A stretch of 18,202 nucleotides of DNA from an uncultured Rhodospirillales bacterium. Its GTDB lineage: Bacteria; Pseudomonadota; Alphaproteobacteria; Rhodospirillales; Casp-alpha2. Position 1 is the first letter of the stretch, and each line of letters begins with the position of its first letter. The stretch lies in assembly GCA_938074585.1 (NCBI GenBank), contig CALJEW010000081.1, positions 1-18,202 of the forward strand, given 5' to 3'. Under the pieces are notes generated by a model that had not been told where the DNA came from, searched no databases, and saw only the letters and a program-made list of their open reading frames with translations. A program made the position numbers and the translations under genes. Of this stretch, positions 7,524 to 14,586 are shown in pieces.

Positions 7524-8052
7524 CTCGCCATTCTGGAGGAGCCTTTACCGTTCTCCTTGTTATAGGGGGGGGCCTCCCTGCTGGAGACTTAGAAATGGAA
7601 GCTACGGGTTGTTATATAGCGAAATACTCCACTCCCTTGATGGCCACATTGAATGCATGTTGCAGAACCACCAACTAACGCCGCGCAGTTCCATTGGAGA
7701 CTTCCCTCAGGCGGTCATCACGGAACTGTCGGAATATGTCTGGGTTAGCATTAGCAAGGGCATAGGCTGCGACCTTGTGGTTCAACAGAAACTGAACAAG
7801 GTATCGTTCCTTCTTTGCTCCTCTCTTATGGACTACAATTTCATCACGATAGCGCTGCAACAGATCGCCGACCGTTTGGTGGTCAAGGCTGGTTCGTGAA
7901 GGGTGCAGTCCCCGGCAGTCTATCTCCGTCTCCGTCTGCCGTCCCCATTCTAAAGCATCTGACTTCCTTCTGAAGCTGCGGGTTATTGAAGGTTGCCCTG
8001 ACGGCCTTATCTGTACCTGCCATGACGAACCACGTTTTCTTAAATTAGACAT
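7524..8052 (-). pseudogene. Broken phage-type tyrosine integrase at the tRNA-Thr gene
   Basis: From ATG 8052, with GGGAG seven bases upstream, 125 codons read as the arm-binding and SAM-like core-binding domains of an integrase: SNLRKRGSSWQVQIR at the start, then SFRRKSDALEWGRQTETEID and TVGDLLQRYRDE. A TAG at 7675-7677 interrupts TARR. In the same frame homology-like sequence continues as LVVLQHAFNVAIK, another stop, and QPVASISKSPAGRP, then RLLQNGE with further stops. That matches the usual continuation 'ARRELvvLqhaFNvAiKeWg...NPVasIskPpaGRpR'. The catalytic domain is not recoverable, so the gene is dead. The integrase lies at the 3' end of tRNA-Thr, a classic attachment site. Confidence 0.75.
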
Positions 8053-8069
8053 ACGAAATCTCCCAAGCA

Positions 8070-8090
8070 CTGTGCCAAAACTGTGCCAAA
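8070..8090. repeat. Tandem direct repeat CTGTGCCAAA(A)
   Basis: Two adjacent copies, CTGTGCCAAAA (8070-8080) and CTGTGCCAAA (8081-8090), lie between the tRNA 3' end and the broken integrase start. Paired short repeats beside an integrase are often arm-type or excisionase binding sites; that role is inferred from position only. Confidence 0.5.
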
Positions 8091-8145
8091 TCGACTTCTA
8101 ACGATGATTTTGAGGCGTCAACGACAGCTAAGTCATTGAAAGAAA

Positions 8146-8221
8146 TGGTGCCGCTTGGGTGACTTGAACACCCGACCCCCGCATTACGAATGCGATGCTC
8201 TACCAGCTGAGCTAAAGCGGC
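8146..8221 (-). tRNA. tRNA-Thr (anticodon CGT)
   Basis: The minus strand folds as a 76-nt cloverleaf. The acceptor stem is GCCGCTT with AAGCGGC, the D arm GCTC...GAGC, the anticodon stem TCGCA/TGCGG (one wobble) with loop TTCGTAA, and the T stem GGGTG/CACCC with loop TTCAAGT. Anticodon CGT reads ACG (threonine). The CCA end is encoded. The 3' end faces the broken integrase. Confidence 0.96.
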
Positions 8222-8237
8222 TTTTGAAAATGTGCGC

Positions 8238-8265
8238 AAATTAGCATTCCCGATACTTCTGTCAA
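8238..8265 (-). promoter_or_regulatory. Sigma70-type promoter for tRNA-Thr
   Basis: On the minus strand a perfect TTGACA (8260-8265) is followed after 16 bases by TAATTT (8238-8243). The tRNA 5' end at 8221 is 16 bases beyond the -10 element, leaving a short leader as expected for a tRNA gene. Confidence 0.6.
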
Positions 8266-8427
8266 GCCTATGCGTCCTTAATTGGAGGGCGACGTCAGTT
8301 CTTATTGGTTCATTTTCGAAAAAACCGAAAATAAAACGAATATTATTGCAAATGGTGAATTGCCAAACCCCGCGTAGACAGTTTAATGTCAGCATTATAA
8401 AATTGTACCATGACATTTACGAAAAGC

Positions 8428-8446
8428 TGTTATTTAAAACATAACA
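8428..8446. promoter_or_regulatory. Inverted repeat TGTTAT-N7-ATAACA upstream of phnD
   Basis: A perfect 6-base inverted repeat with a 7-base spacer lies 77 bases before the phnD ATG. It has the size of a dimeric repressor operator. It does not match the direct-repeat layout of a PhoB box, so the regulator is unknown. The rest of the 8266-8522 gap shows only a short ATTTTCG/CGAAAAT inverted repeat at 8312-8332 and no clear promoter. Confidence 0.3.
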
Positions 8447-8522
8447 ACACCGTATGGAGAACTAATCTGTTTGGGCGTCTAACGTTTGATCAGAATATCT
8501 ATTTAATCAGGGAGAGAAAATT

Positions 8523-9509
8523 ATGCGTTTTACGAATAAACTAGCTTCACATTTTGTCGCCGGACTGGCATTTGCTGGATTGGCGCTATCTTTAAATCCG
8601 GTTCAGGCCGCAGAATGCGCACGCGGAACGCTTGATGCTCGCTATTGCGACGTTGACGGCGACTTAGAAGCAGACACGCCAACTGACCCCTCTAAACTAA
8701 AAGATCCAAAAACTTTGATTTTTGCCTACACTCCGGTTGAAGACCCAGCCGTTTACAAAACAGCTTGGGCTGACTTTTTGACCCACCTTGAAAAAGAAAC
8801 TGGTAAAAAAGTTAAATTTTTCCCCGTTCAGTCGAATGCGGCTGAATTAGAGGCCATGCGTTCAGGCCGCTTACACATTGCAGGCTTTAACACTGGATCA
8901 AACCCTTTGGCAGTTAACTGCGCAGGCTTTAACCCGTTTGTTATTATGGCGCGTAAAGATAATTCCTTTGGTTACGAGATGGAAATTTTAACTTATCCGG
9001 GCAGTGGCATCGAAAAGGTTGAAGACATTAAAGGCAAAATGTTAGCCTTTACATCTCCCACCTCTAACTCTGGTTTCAAAGCGCCATCGGCTATACTGAA
9101 AGCAGAATTTAACATGATCCCAGAACGCGATTTCAAACCAACATTTTCTGGCAAGCACGACAATTCAATTTTGGGCGTTGCTAACAAAGATTATCCTGCA
9201 GCTTCAATTGCCAACTCGGTTAAAATGCGGATGATTTCTCGGGGCGTGATCAAAGCGGATCAAGTTAAAGTGATCTACAAATCACAAACGTTCCCAACTA
9301 CCGGTTTTGGTGTTGCGCATAATTTAAAGCCTGAATTGAAAGCCAAAATTAAAAATGCTTTCTTAAACTTTGAATGGGCTGGCACCAGCTTGGAAAAAGA
9401 ATTTTCCAAATCTAAAGAAGGTAAATTTTTAGAAATGACTTACAAAAAGTTCTGGGATGTGATCCGTAAAATTGACACGGCAAACAACGTTTCCTACGCT
9501 TGTAAATAA
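8523..9509 (+). CDS. phnD: Periplasmic phosphonate/phosphite-type ABC transporter binding protein
   Basis: A 328-residue exported solute-binding protein of the PhnD family, which captures phosphonates, phosphite or related oxyanions in the periplasm for import. GGGAGAG lies 5-6 bases before the ATG. The signal peptide covers about residues 1-29 (NPVQA). After it comes an N-terminal segment with paired cysteines and a Ca-loop-like DVDGDLEADTP. Family motifs follow: LIFAYTPVEDPAVYKTAW, VKFFPVQSNAAELEAMRSGRLHIAGFNTG, then TSPTSNSGFKAPSAIL, a 'TFSGKHDNSILGV' hinge region and FPTTGFGVAHNL. More cysteines occur in VNCAGF and at the C-terminal end (SYACK), so disulfides are plausible. It heads an operon with phnC and two phnE genes, with a hairpin after it. 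No C-P lyase or phosphonatase gene is in the window, so the true ligand is open. Confidence 0.88.
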   Translation: MRFTNKLASHFVAGLAFAGLALSLNPVQAAECARGTLDARYCDVDGDLEADTPTDPSKLKDPKTLIFAYTPVEDPAVYKTAWADFLTHLEKETGKKVKFFPVQSNAAELEAMRSGRLHIAGFNTGSNPLAVNCAGFNPFVIMARKDNSFGYEMEILTYPGSGIEKVEDIKGKMLAFTSPTSNSGFKAPSAILKAEFNMIPERDFKPTFSGKHDNSILGVANKDYPAASIANSVKMRMISRGVIKADQVKVIYKSQTFPTTGFGVAHNLKPELKAKIKNAFLNFEWAGTSLEKEFSKSKEGKFLEMTYKKFWDVIRKIDTANNVSYACK

Positions 9510-9519
9510 ATCCAATACA

Positions 9520-9553
9520 GGCGCCCCCGAATTTGGGGGCGCCGCTTTTCTTT
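9520..9553 (+). terminator. Terminator/attenuator hairpin between phnD and phnC
   Basis: GGCGCCCCC (9520-9528) pairs perfectly with GGGGGCGCC (9535-9543) around a 6-nt loop, followed by GCTTTTCTTT. It starts 10 bases after the phnD stop. Such a partial terminator would let the binding protein be made in excess over the membrane components. Confidence 0.8.
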
Positions 9554-9575
9554 ATAAATTTTAAATGAGTTATTT

Positions 9576-10364
9576 ATGCTTCAATTGCAAAAGCTAACGA
9601 AGCGATATCCAACCGGCGATTTAGCCTTAAGTGATGTCGATCTTGAAATTCCCATGGGCCAAGTTTTGGCGCTTATTGGACCATCCGGTGCAGGAAAAAG
9701 TACGTTAATTCGGTCGATCAATAGATTGGTCGAGCCAACGTCTGGCGCAGCTATTTTAGACGGTGAAAACTTAACCTCATTGAGCGCTGGGAATTTGCGC
9801 AAAGCGCGCCGCCGCATGGGCATGATTTTTCAAGAATACGCGTTGGTTGAGCGTTTGAGCGTTATGGAAAATGTATTATCTGGGCAACTGGGGTACGTTG
9901 GATTTTGGCGTAGCTTTTTACGTAAATTTCCACAAAGCACTATTAATGAAGCCTTTCGATTATTAGAGCGCGTTGGTCTTGAGCATATGGCCGACAAACG
10001 CGCTGATCAATTATCCGGTGGCCAGCGCCAGCGAGTTGGAATTGCCCGCGCCCTTATTCAAGACCCAAAATTATTACTAGTTGACGAGCCAACAGCATCG
10101 CTAGACCCCAAAACATCACGTCAAATCATGCGCTTGATTTGCGAACTCTGTGACGAGCGTGGTTTGTCGGCGATCATTAATATTCACGATGTTGCTTTAG
10201 CCAAAATGTTTGTCCCCAGGGTCATTGGCCTCAAATTAGGAAAAATGGTTTTCGATGGCGGACCCAACGATTTAACCCCTGATGTTTTGACCGATATTTA
10301 CGGCGAAGAAGATTGGGAAGCAACGATTGAAAAAGTCGACGACGAAGATGAAGAAACTGCATAA
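9576..10364 (+). CDS. phnC: Phosphonate/phosphite ABC transporter ATPase
   Basis: A 262-residue cytoplasmic ABC ATPase that powers import through the PhnE permeases. All nucleotide-site motifs are intact: Walker A GPSGAGKST (35-43), Q-loop Gln86 in MIFQEYALVERLSV, signature LSGGQRQR (146-153), Walker B LLLVDE (166-171), D-loop SLDPKT and H-loop His204. The sequence around the Q-loop and the VLSGQLGYVGFWRS segment are characteristic of PhnC. It ends in a short acidic tail (DDEDEE). The ribosome site before the ATG is weak. Its TAA overlaps the next ATG (TAATG), coupling it to phnE1. Confidence 0.92.
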   Translation: MLQLQKLTKRYPTGDLALSDVDLEIPMGQVLALIGPSGAGKSTLIRSINRLVEPTSGAAILDGENLTSLSAGNLRKARRRMGMIFQEYALVERLSVMENVLSGQLGYVGFWRSFLRKFPQSTINEAFRLLERVGLEHMADKRADQLSGGQRQRVGIARALIQDPKLLLVDEPTASLDPKTSRQIMRLICELCDERGLSAIINIHDVALAKMFVPRVIGLKLGKMVFDGGPNDLTPDVLTDIYGEEDWEATIEKVDDEDEETA

Positions 10365-11173
10365 TGAGTGAAGCAAGCTTAGCCTTAGGGCGTACCTGGA
10401 AACGCCCACCTATAATCTCGAACCCCATTTTACGTTGGACTTTAATCATAGGTGCGCTGGTATATTTGATAGCTGCAGTAATGACAATCGATGTTAATTG
10501 GAGCCGCGTTTATGAGGGTTTAGAGCGTGGAAAAAAATTTATTCTCGCATTCTCGAACCCAAATTTTTCTGACAGATGGACCGACATTCACGAAGGCATG
10601 CTGGAAAGTATAGTTATGGCTCTTGCATCAACAGTTGCTGGGATCATTATTTCTATTCCCATCGGTTTGGGTGCTGCCCGAAACATCGCACCGTTGCCCG
10701 TCTATTTAATTTGCCGTGGGATTATTGCGTTATCGCGAGCCTTACATGAAATTATTGTAGCTATTTTATTAGTTGCAGTTTTTGGCTTTGGTCCCTTGGC
10801 GGGTTTCTTAACTTTATCCTTTGCGACCATTGGGTTTTTATCAAAATTGTTGGCTGAAGATATTGAAGACACTGACAAATCTCAAGCGGAAGCGATTAAG
10901 GCGACCGGGTCGAGCTGGTTGCAATGGATCAATTTTGGCATCCAGCCACAAATCATGCCGCGCTTAATCGGCTTATCTATTTACCGGCTTGATATAAACT
11001 TCCGGGAATCCGCCATTTTGGGTTTAGTCGGAGCAGGCGGCATTGGCGCAACATTAAACACCGCCTTTGATCGCTATGAATTTGATACAGCAGCCGCAAT
11101 CATTATTATTATAATTGCCATTGTAATGGTGCTTGAAAACACATCCACCTTTATTCGGGGAAAGTTGCAATAA
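10364..11173 (+). CDS. phnE: Phosphonate/phosphite ABC transporter permease, first subunit
   Basis: A 269-residue inner-membrane permease with about six hydrophobic segments, the first near residues 25-43. The cytoplasmic coupling loop has the EAA-type motif EAIKATGSSWLQWINFG followed by QPQIMP, which docks on PhnC. A long periplasmic stretch after the first helix and the SRALHEIIVAILLVAVFGFGPLAG segment fit PhnE. The conserved INFRESAILGLVGAGGIG motif lies near the C-terminal part. It overlaps phnC and the second permease by one base at each end, so it is one translationally coupled unit. With the next gene it probably forms a heterodimeric channel. Confidence 0.9.
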   Translation: MSEASLALGRTWKRPPIISNPILRWTLIIGALVYLIAAVMTIDVNWSRVYEGLERGKKFILAFSNPNFSDRWTDIHEGMLESIVMALASTVAGIIISIPIGLGAARNIAPLPVYLICRGIIALSRALHEIIVAILLVAVFGFGPLAGFLTLSFATIGFLSKLLAEDIEDTDKSQAEAIKATGSSWLQWINFGIQPQIMPRLIGLSIYRLDINFRESAILGLVGAGGIGATLNTAFDRYEFDTAAAIIIIIIAIVMVLENTSTFIRGKLQ

Positions 11174-11991
11174 TGGCTATAAAACAAACAACTGATGGTA
11201 TAAAAATTTGGGCCCGCCGGAACACAAAAGAGCAATTTACAAATTGGATCATGTGGTTTGTTGGAACAGCAATCTTTATGTATTGCTGGCAAGGGATTTC
11301 GGCAGAAACGGATTGGGATTTTTTCTGGGATGCTCCTGAAATTGCAGTTGATATTAGCTCACGCGCAATGCCGCCCAAATGGGATTATATGACTAGCCTT
11401 TGGGTCCCTTTATGGGACACCCTAAATATAGCTACGATGGGTACCTTCCTGTCTTTAGTAATGGCAATCCCCATCGCCTTTTTAGCAGCTCGCAACACAA
11501 CACCCGATAAATACATCATTCGCAATTTAGCACTTTTGATTATCGTTTCATCGCGTTCGATTAATTCTTTAATTTGGGCCTTGCTGTTGGTTTCTATAAT
11601 TGGACCCGGCGTATTCGCGGGGTTAGTTGCTATATCACTTCGCTCGATCGGATTTTGTGCTAAACTTTTGTACGAAGCGATTGAAGAAATAGATGAGAAA
11701 CAAGTTGAAGCTATTACAGCAACCGGTGCCAGCCGATGGCAAGTTATGGTGTTTGGTATTTTACCCCAAATCATGCCGGCGCTGGCAGGCATCACCGTTT
11801 TCCGTTGGGATATTAATATTCGCGAATCGACCGTACTTGGTTTAGTTGGCGCAGGTGGTATTGGACTTCAAATGCAAGGCTCGTTAAATATTCTTGCATG
11901 GCCACAAGTTTCCTTAATTTTACTTGTTATCCTAATCGCAGTTTTGATTAGCGAATGGGTTTCAGCAAAAATTCGGGGCGCTATTATCTAA
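11173..11991 (+). CDS. phnE: Phosphonate/phosphite ABC transporter permease, second subunit
   Basis: A 272-residue permease paralogous to its upstream neighbour and starting inside that gene's stop (TAATG). It carries its own EAA-type loop, EAITATGASRWQVMVFG then LPQIMP, and the matching INIRESTVLGLVGAGGIG motif. The SRSINSLIWALLLVSIIGPGVFAG segment parallels SRALHEIIVAILLV in the first permease, which shows an old duplication and divergence. The N-terminal region is longer and Trp-rich. No clear terminator follows: the 73 bases to the HMG-CoA lyase gene contain only an imperfect CAAAAGGTCAC/GTGGCTTTG pairing (about 12006-12034). The next gene is convergent. Confidence 0.9.
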   Translation: MAIKQTTDGIKIWARRNTKEQFTNWIMWFVGTAIFMYCWQGISAETDWDFFWDAPEIAVDISSRAMPPKWDYMTSLWVPLWDTLNIATMGTFLSLVMAIPIAFLAARNTTPDKYIIRNLALLIIVSSRSINSLIWALLLVSIIGPGVFAGLVAISLRSIGFCAKLLYEAIEEIDEKQVEAITATGASRWQVMVFGILPQIMPALAGITVFRWDINIRESTVLGLVGAGGIGLQMQGSLNILAWPQVSLILLVILIAVLISEWVSAKIRGAII

Positions 11992-12064
11992 AGCAAAACC
12001 GCGGCAAAAGGTCACATTCTCGAACGTGGCTTTGCGATAATACATAGCGCGCCAAGGCCCTATA

Positions 12065-12997
12065 TTAAATCACAAAGCCTTTAGGTAATCCGGCTTCTTC
12101 TAAAAATCCATAGAGAGTATCGTTCGGCAAAGCTTGTTTTATGATCTCTCTGCAGTGCATCAATTCACCGATATCAATACCTGTCCTTAAACCTTGCGCT
12201 TCTAACATATGGACTAAGTCTTCTGTTACTATGTTACCGCTGGCGCCGGGTGCAAACGGGCACCCACCGAGCCCCGCAAAAGAGCTATCTAATCGCGTCG
12301 CCCCCGCCTCAATGGCTGCAAACGCATTCGCTAATCCAAGGCCGTAGGTATTGTGCAAATGAACTCCATTTAAAGCGTCATCCACTTCAGCTTTTGTTAA
12401 TTTAAACAAACGCTGAACTTGCTTAGGGTTGGCGTACCCACACGTATCAGCCAAGATAACTGAATCGGCTCCGGCCTCTATGCAAGCAACGGCTGTTTCT
12501 AAAACATCACGCTCTGAAATCTTACCTTCAATTGTACACCCAAACGCGGTCGCTAATCCAGCTTCGATTAAAGGTCGGTACTCGCCTTCCAATTGATCAC
12601 GCGCATCACATACTTGGCGAAAGTCTTCAATCATTTCAGCCCTCGTCTTCCGAACGTTGGCTCGGCTGTGACTGTCGCTAATTGAGACTGGCAGAATGAC
12701 TTTATCAACAAGCGAACCAAAGGCATTTTCTGCACCCCTGAAATTTGGCGACAAAACACTTACTTCTAAATTCTTTTCTGACAGAGAATGAGCAACCACC
12801 TCTTTGGCATCTTCCATGCCGCGAATAACCTTAGGCGGTACAAACGAACAAACCTCTATCGCACACATTCCGGCTTTTACAGCCTGAGAGATCCAGGCTT
12901 TTTTAGCTGCCGTCGTCATTACATTTTTGGCATTTTGCAAGCCATCGCGCAGGCCAACTTCGCAAATCGTTATATCAATATCCGCTGATGTATTCAT
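12065..12997 (-). CDS. HMG-CoA lyase-family enzyme
   Basis: A 310-residue DRE-TIM metallolyase of the hydroxymethylglutaryl-CoA lyase family, which cleaves a branched 3-hydroxyacyl-CoA (HMG-CoA to acetyl-CoA and acetoacetate). Family features: EVGLRDGLQ at 13-21 with the Arg-Asp pair of the metal/catalytic site, IEVCSFVPPKVI, VHLHNTYGLGLAN with the two metal His residues, and GLGGCPFAPGASGN with the active-site Cys loop. The usual EVGPRDGLQNE reads EVGLRDGLQNA here, so substrate could differ from HMG-CoA, for example a citramalyl- or methylmalyl-type CoA ester. The ATG at 12997 is chosen because AAGGA sits about seven bases upstream; ATG 13003 is too close to it and ATG 13078 runs into the divergent gene. 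It is divergent from a class III CoA-transferase, its likely pathway partner. Confidence 0.82.
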   Translation of the reverse strand: MNTSADIDITICEVGLRDGLQNAKNVMTTAAKKAWISQAVKAGMCAIEVCSFVPPKVIRGMEDAKEVVAHSLSEKNLEVSVLSPNFRGAENAFGSLVDKVILPVSISDSHSRANVRKTRAEMIEDFRQVCDARDQLEGEYRPLIEAGLATAFGCTIEGKISERDVLETAVACIEAGADSVILADTCGYANPKQVQRLFKLTKAEVDDALNGVHLHNTYGLGLANAFAAIEAGATRLDSSFAGLGGCPFAPGASGNIVTEDLVHMLEAQGLRTGIDIGELMHCREIIKQALPNDTLYGFLEEAGLPKGFVI

Positions 12998-13011
12998 TTT
13001 CATTTCCTTCT

Positions 13012-13038
13012 TTGACGCACCCGCAAAGGCTCTATAAT
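13012..13038 (+). promoter_or_regulatory. Promoter giving a near-leaderless CoA-transferase mRNA
   Basis: TTGACG (13012-13017) and a perfect TATAAT (13033-13038) are 15 bases apart. The CoA-transferase ATG is at 13048, so transcription would start only a few bases before it. No Shine-Dalgarno sequence precedes that ATG. The promoter lies within the 5' leader of the divergent lyase gene. Confidence 0.45.
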
Positions 13039-13047
13039 CTGCTTTCC

Positions 13048-14265
13048 ATGACTGAAATACAAGATACAGAAACTGCACCTCTCCCGCTAACCGGCATTCG
13101 CGTCGTTGAGTTTTGTCACATGGTAATGGGCCCCACCTGCGGTATGATTTTAGGTGATCTGGGTGCTGAAGTCATTAAGATAGAACCCTTAAAAGGAGAT
13201 ACAACCCGACGATTAAAACGCCAAGGCGCTGGGTTTTTTGCAACCTATAACCGCAATAAAAAAAGTATTTCTCTAGATTTAGCATCTGACGAAGGAAAAA
13301 AAATTGCCCGACTATTGGTTGCAACGGCGGACGTACTGGTTGAAAATTTAAGGCCCGACGGCATGGCCCAAATAGGCTTTGGCTATCAGCAATTAAAATC
13401 TGAATTTCCAAGCTTGATCTATTGTTCGCTAAAAGGGTTTTTACCCGGCCCCTATGAGAACCGAAAAGCACTGGACGAAGTTGTTCAAATGATGGGTGGA
13501 TTGGCTTACATGACAGGCCCAACGGGTCGACCACTGCGGGCTGGTGCCAGTGTGATCGATATTATGGGCGGCATGTATGGGGTCATTGGTATTCAAGCGG
13601 CATTGCGCGAACGTGAAAAAACAGGAAGCGGGCAAGAAGTTTCTGCCGCCCTGTTCGAGACCACAGTTCATGCCGTTGCTCAACATATGGCGCAATTTGC
13701 GGTCACCAATGAGCCCCCATTGCCAATGCCAGACGGGTTTCGGGCGTGGTCGGTTTATGATATTTTTGATACTGCTGATGATAGCCAAGTTTTTATTGGT
13801 GTGGTCAGTGATACCCAATGGAAAATCTTTTGTGATGCTTTTGACAAGCCGCATTTGATGAGCAACCCAGATTACGAGACCAATGCAGAACGCTATTATT
13901 TGCGATCTGAATTCATGCCCGAACTGAAATCCTTATTCGCAACGTATCGAAAATTTGATTTAATGAGAAAATGTGAACGCATTGGACTACCGTTCGCGCC
14001 CATCACCAAACCCCACGAGCTTTATGACGATCCGCATTTAAAAGCATCGAAAGCCATCTTAAATTTAAATTTACCAACCGGCACAAAAGTAGGAGTCCCC
14101 GGATTACCCCTCAGAATGGGTGGCCGTAAATTTGGTGTCCGTTATGATTTACCGGGGGCTGGAGAGCACGGTCCAGAATTGGCCCGTGAATTAGGAATGA
14201 CGGAGACGGAAATCGAGCAGCTGATCAACAATGGAATTTTAAAAATAGGCGATGGGCTTGTTTAG
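13048..14265 (+). CDS. Class III CoA-transferase (CaiB/BaiF family)
   Basis: A 405-residue family III CoA-transferase, which moves CoA between carboxylic acids through an aspartyl-CoA intermediate. Motifs: LTGIRVVEFCHMVMGPTCGM then LGDLGAEVIKIEP near the start, FFATYNRNKKSISLDL, DVLVENLRPDG, and ALDEVVQMMGGLAYMTGPTG with Asp143 as the likely catalytic residue. GSGQEVSAALFETTV and the late FAPITKPHEL segment complete the fold. The ATG at 13048 fits the family N-terminus; an upstream in-frame ATG at 12988 would overlap the divergent lyase gene's start. Pairing with an HMG-CoA lyase-like enzyme suggests CoA activation of a hydroxydicarboxylate such as 3-hydroxy-3-methylglutarate or citramalate using succinyl-CoA, followed by cleavage. 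Substrate is inferred from the neighbour only. Confidence 0.85.
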   Translation: MTEIQDTETAPLPLTGIRVVEFCHMVMGPTCGMILGDLGAEVIKIEPLKGDTTRRLKRQGAGFFATYNRNKKSISLDLASDEGKKIARLLVATADVLVENLRPDGMAQIGFGYQQLKSEFPSLIYCSLKGFLPGPYENRKALDEVVQMMGGLAYMTGPTGRPLRAGASVIDIMGGMYGVIGIQAALREREKTGSGQEVSAALFETTVHAVAQHMAQFAVTNEPPLPMPDGFRAWSVYDIFDTADDSQVFIGVVSDTQWKIFCDAFDKPHLMSNPDYETNAERYYLRSEFMPELKSLFATYRKFDLMRKCERIGLPFAPITKPHELYDDPHLKASKAILNLNLPTGTKVGVPGLPLRMGGRKFGVRYDLPGAGEHGPELARELGMTETEIEQLINNGILKIGDGLV

Positions 14266-14586
14266 TGCAGTTACCCAAACGCACACACATCATGTTCTGA
14301 ATCTGTCTCATTGTGTAAAAATGTAAAAGATAAATATCCCCCGAGTATCACCTTCGTTACCAGTCGGTAATTCACTATCAAAACTCAGATTAAGTCCCGG
14401 TGCTTCAAGCCCTTAAATACATACTTCTGTATTTGAAAATGGTAATTCAAAATCTACGTTTACCGCCATATTGAAAAATGATGAGTGTTTACCAATCCAT
14501 CCACCACACCATCCAATTTGATCCGTCAATACTGAAATCGTTTGGTTTCGATCCATCTTTGCTGTAGTATTATTTGGGTAGAAATG
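14266..14586. other. 321-base gap with one doubtful minus-strand ORF
   Basis: Between the convergent CoA-transferase and hemY I see no RNA gene, strong terminator or intact known gene. The only structure is the minus-strand reading frame described separately at 14413-14556 and its open continuation past the stop. Confidence 0.5.
14413..14556 (-). CDS. Doubtful 47-residue ORF, possibly a gene relic
   Basis: An ATG at 14556, 30 bases beyond the hemY stop and on the same strand, opens 47 codons (starting MDRNQTISVL, ending FSNTEVCI) to a TAA at 14413-14415. The same frame then stays open for about 35 more codons, including LNLSFDSELPTGNE, before the next stop. The protein is not recognised, and no ribosome site is visible. 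It could be a small gene, the remnant of a larger one broken by a nonsense mutation, or chance. Confidence 0.2.
   Translation of the reverse strand: MDRNQTISVLTDQIGWCGGWIGKHSSFFNMAVNVDFELPFSNTEVCI

Larger units (their letters stand above)
7144..8145. mobile_element. Eroded integrative-element scar next to tRNA-Thr
   Basis: This roughly 1-kb stretch holds no intact gene. It contains both integrase relics, a run of eight G at 7565-7572 and the tandem repeat at 8070-8090. I looked for a second copy of the tRNA 3' end that would mark the far attachment site and saw none, so the distal boundary is unknown; it may have been deleted with the cargo. Confidence 0.55.

Noticed and set aside
7609..7899. 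Plus-strand open frame of 96 codons
   Set aside because: It is antisense to the integrase relic, whose minus-strand translation has clear domain motifs.
8045..8416. Minus-strand open frame of 123 codons
   Set aside because: It runs straight through the tRNA-Thr gene and its promoter and has no recognisable protein features.
8400..8446. Possible PhoB box upstream of phnD
   Set aside because: TGACATT and CTGTTAT occur but not as two same-direction 7-mers 4 bases apart; only an inverted repeat is present.
11992..12064. Terminator between phnE and the lyase gene
   Set aside because: Pairing is imperfect and no T run follows on either strand.
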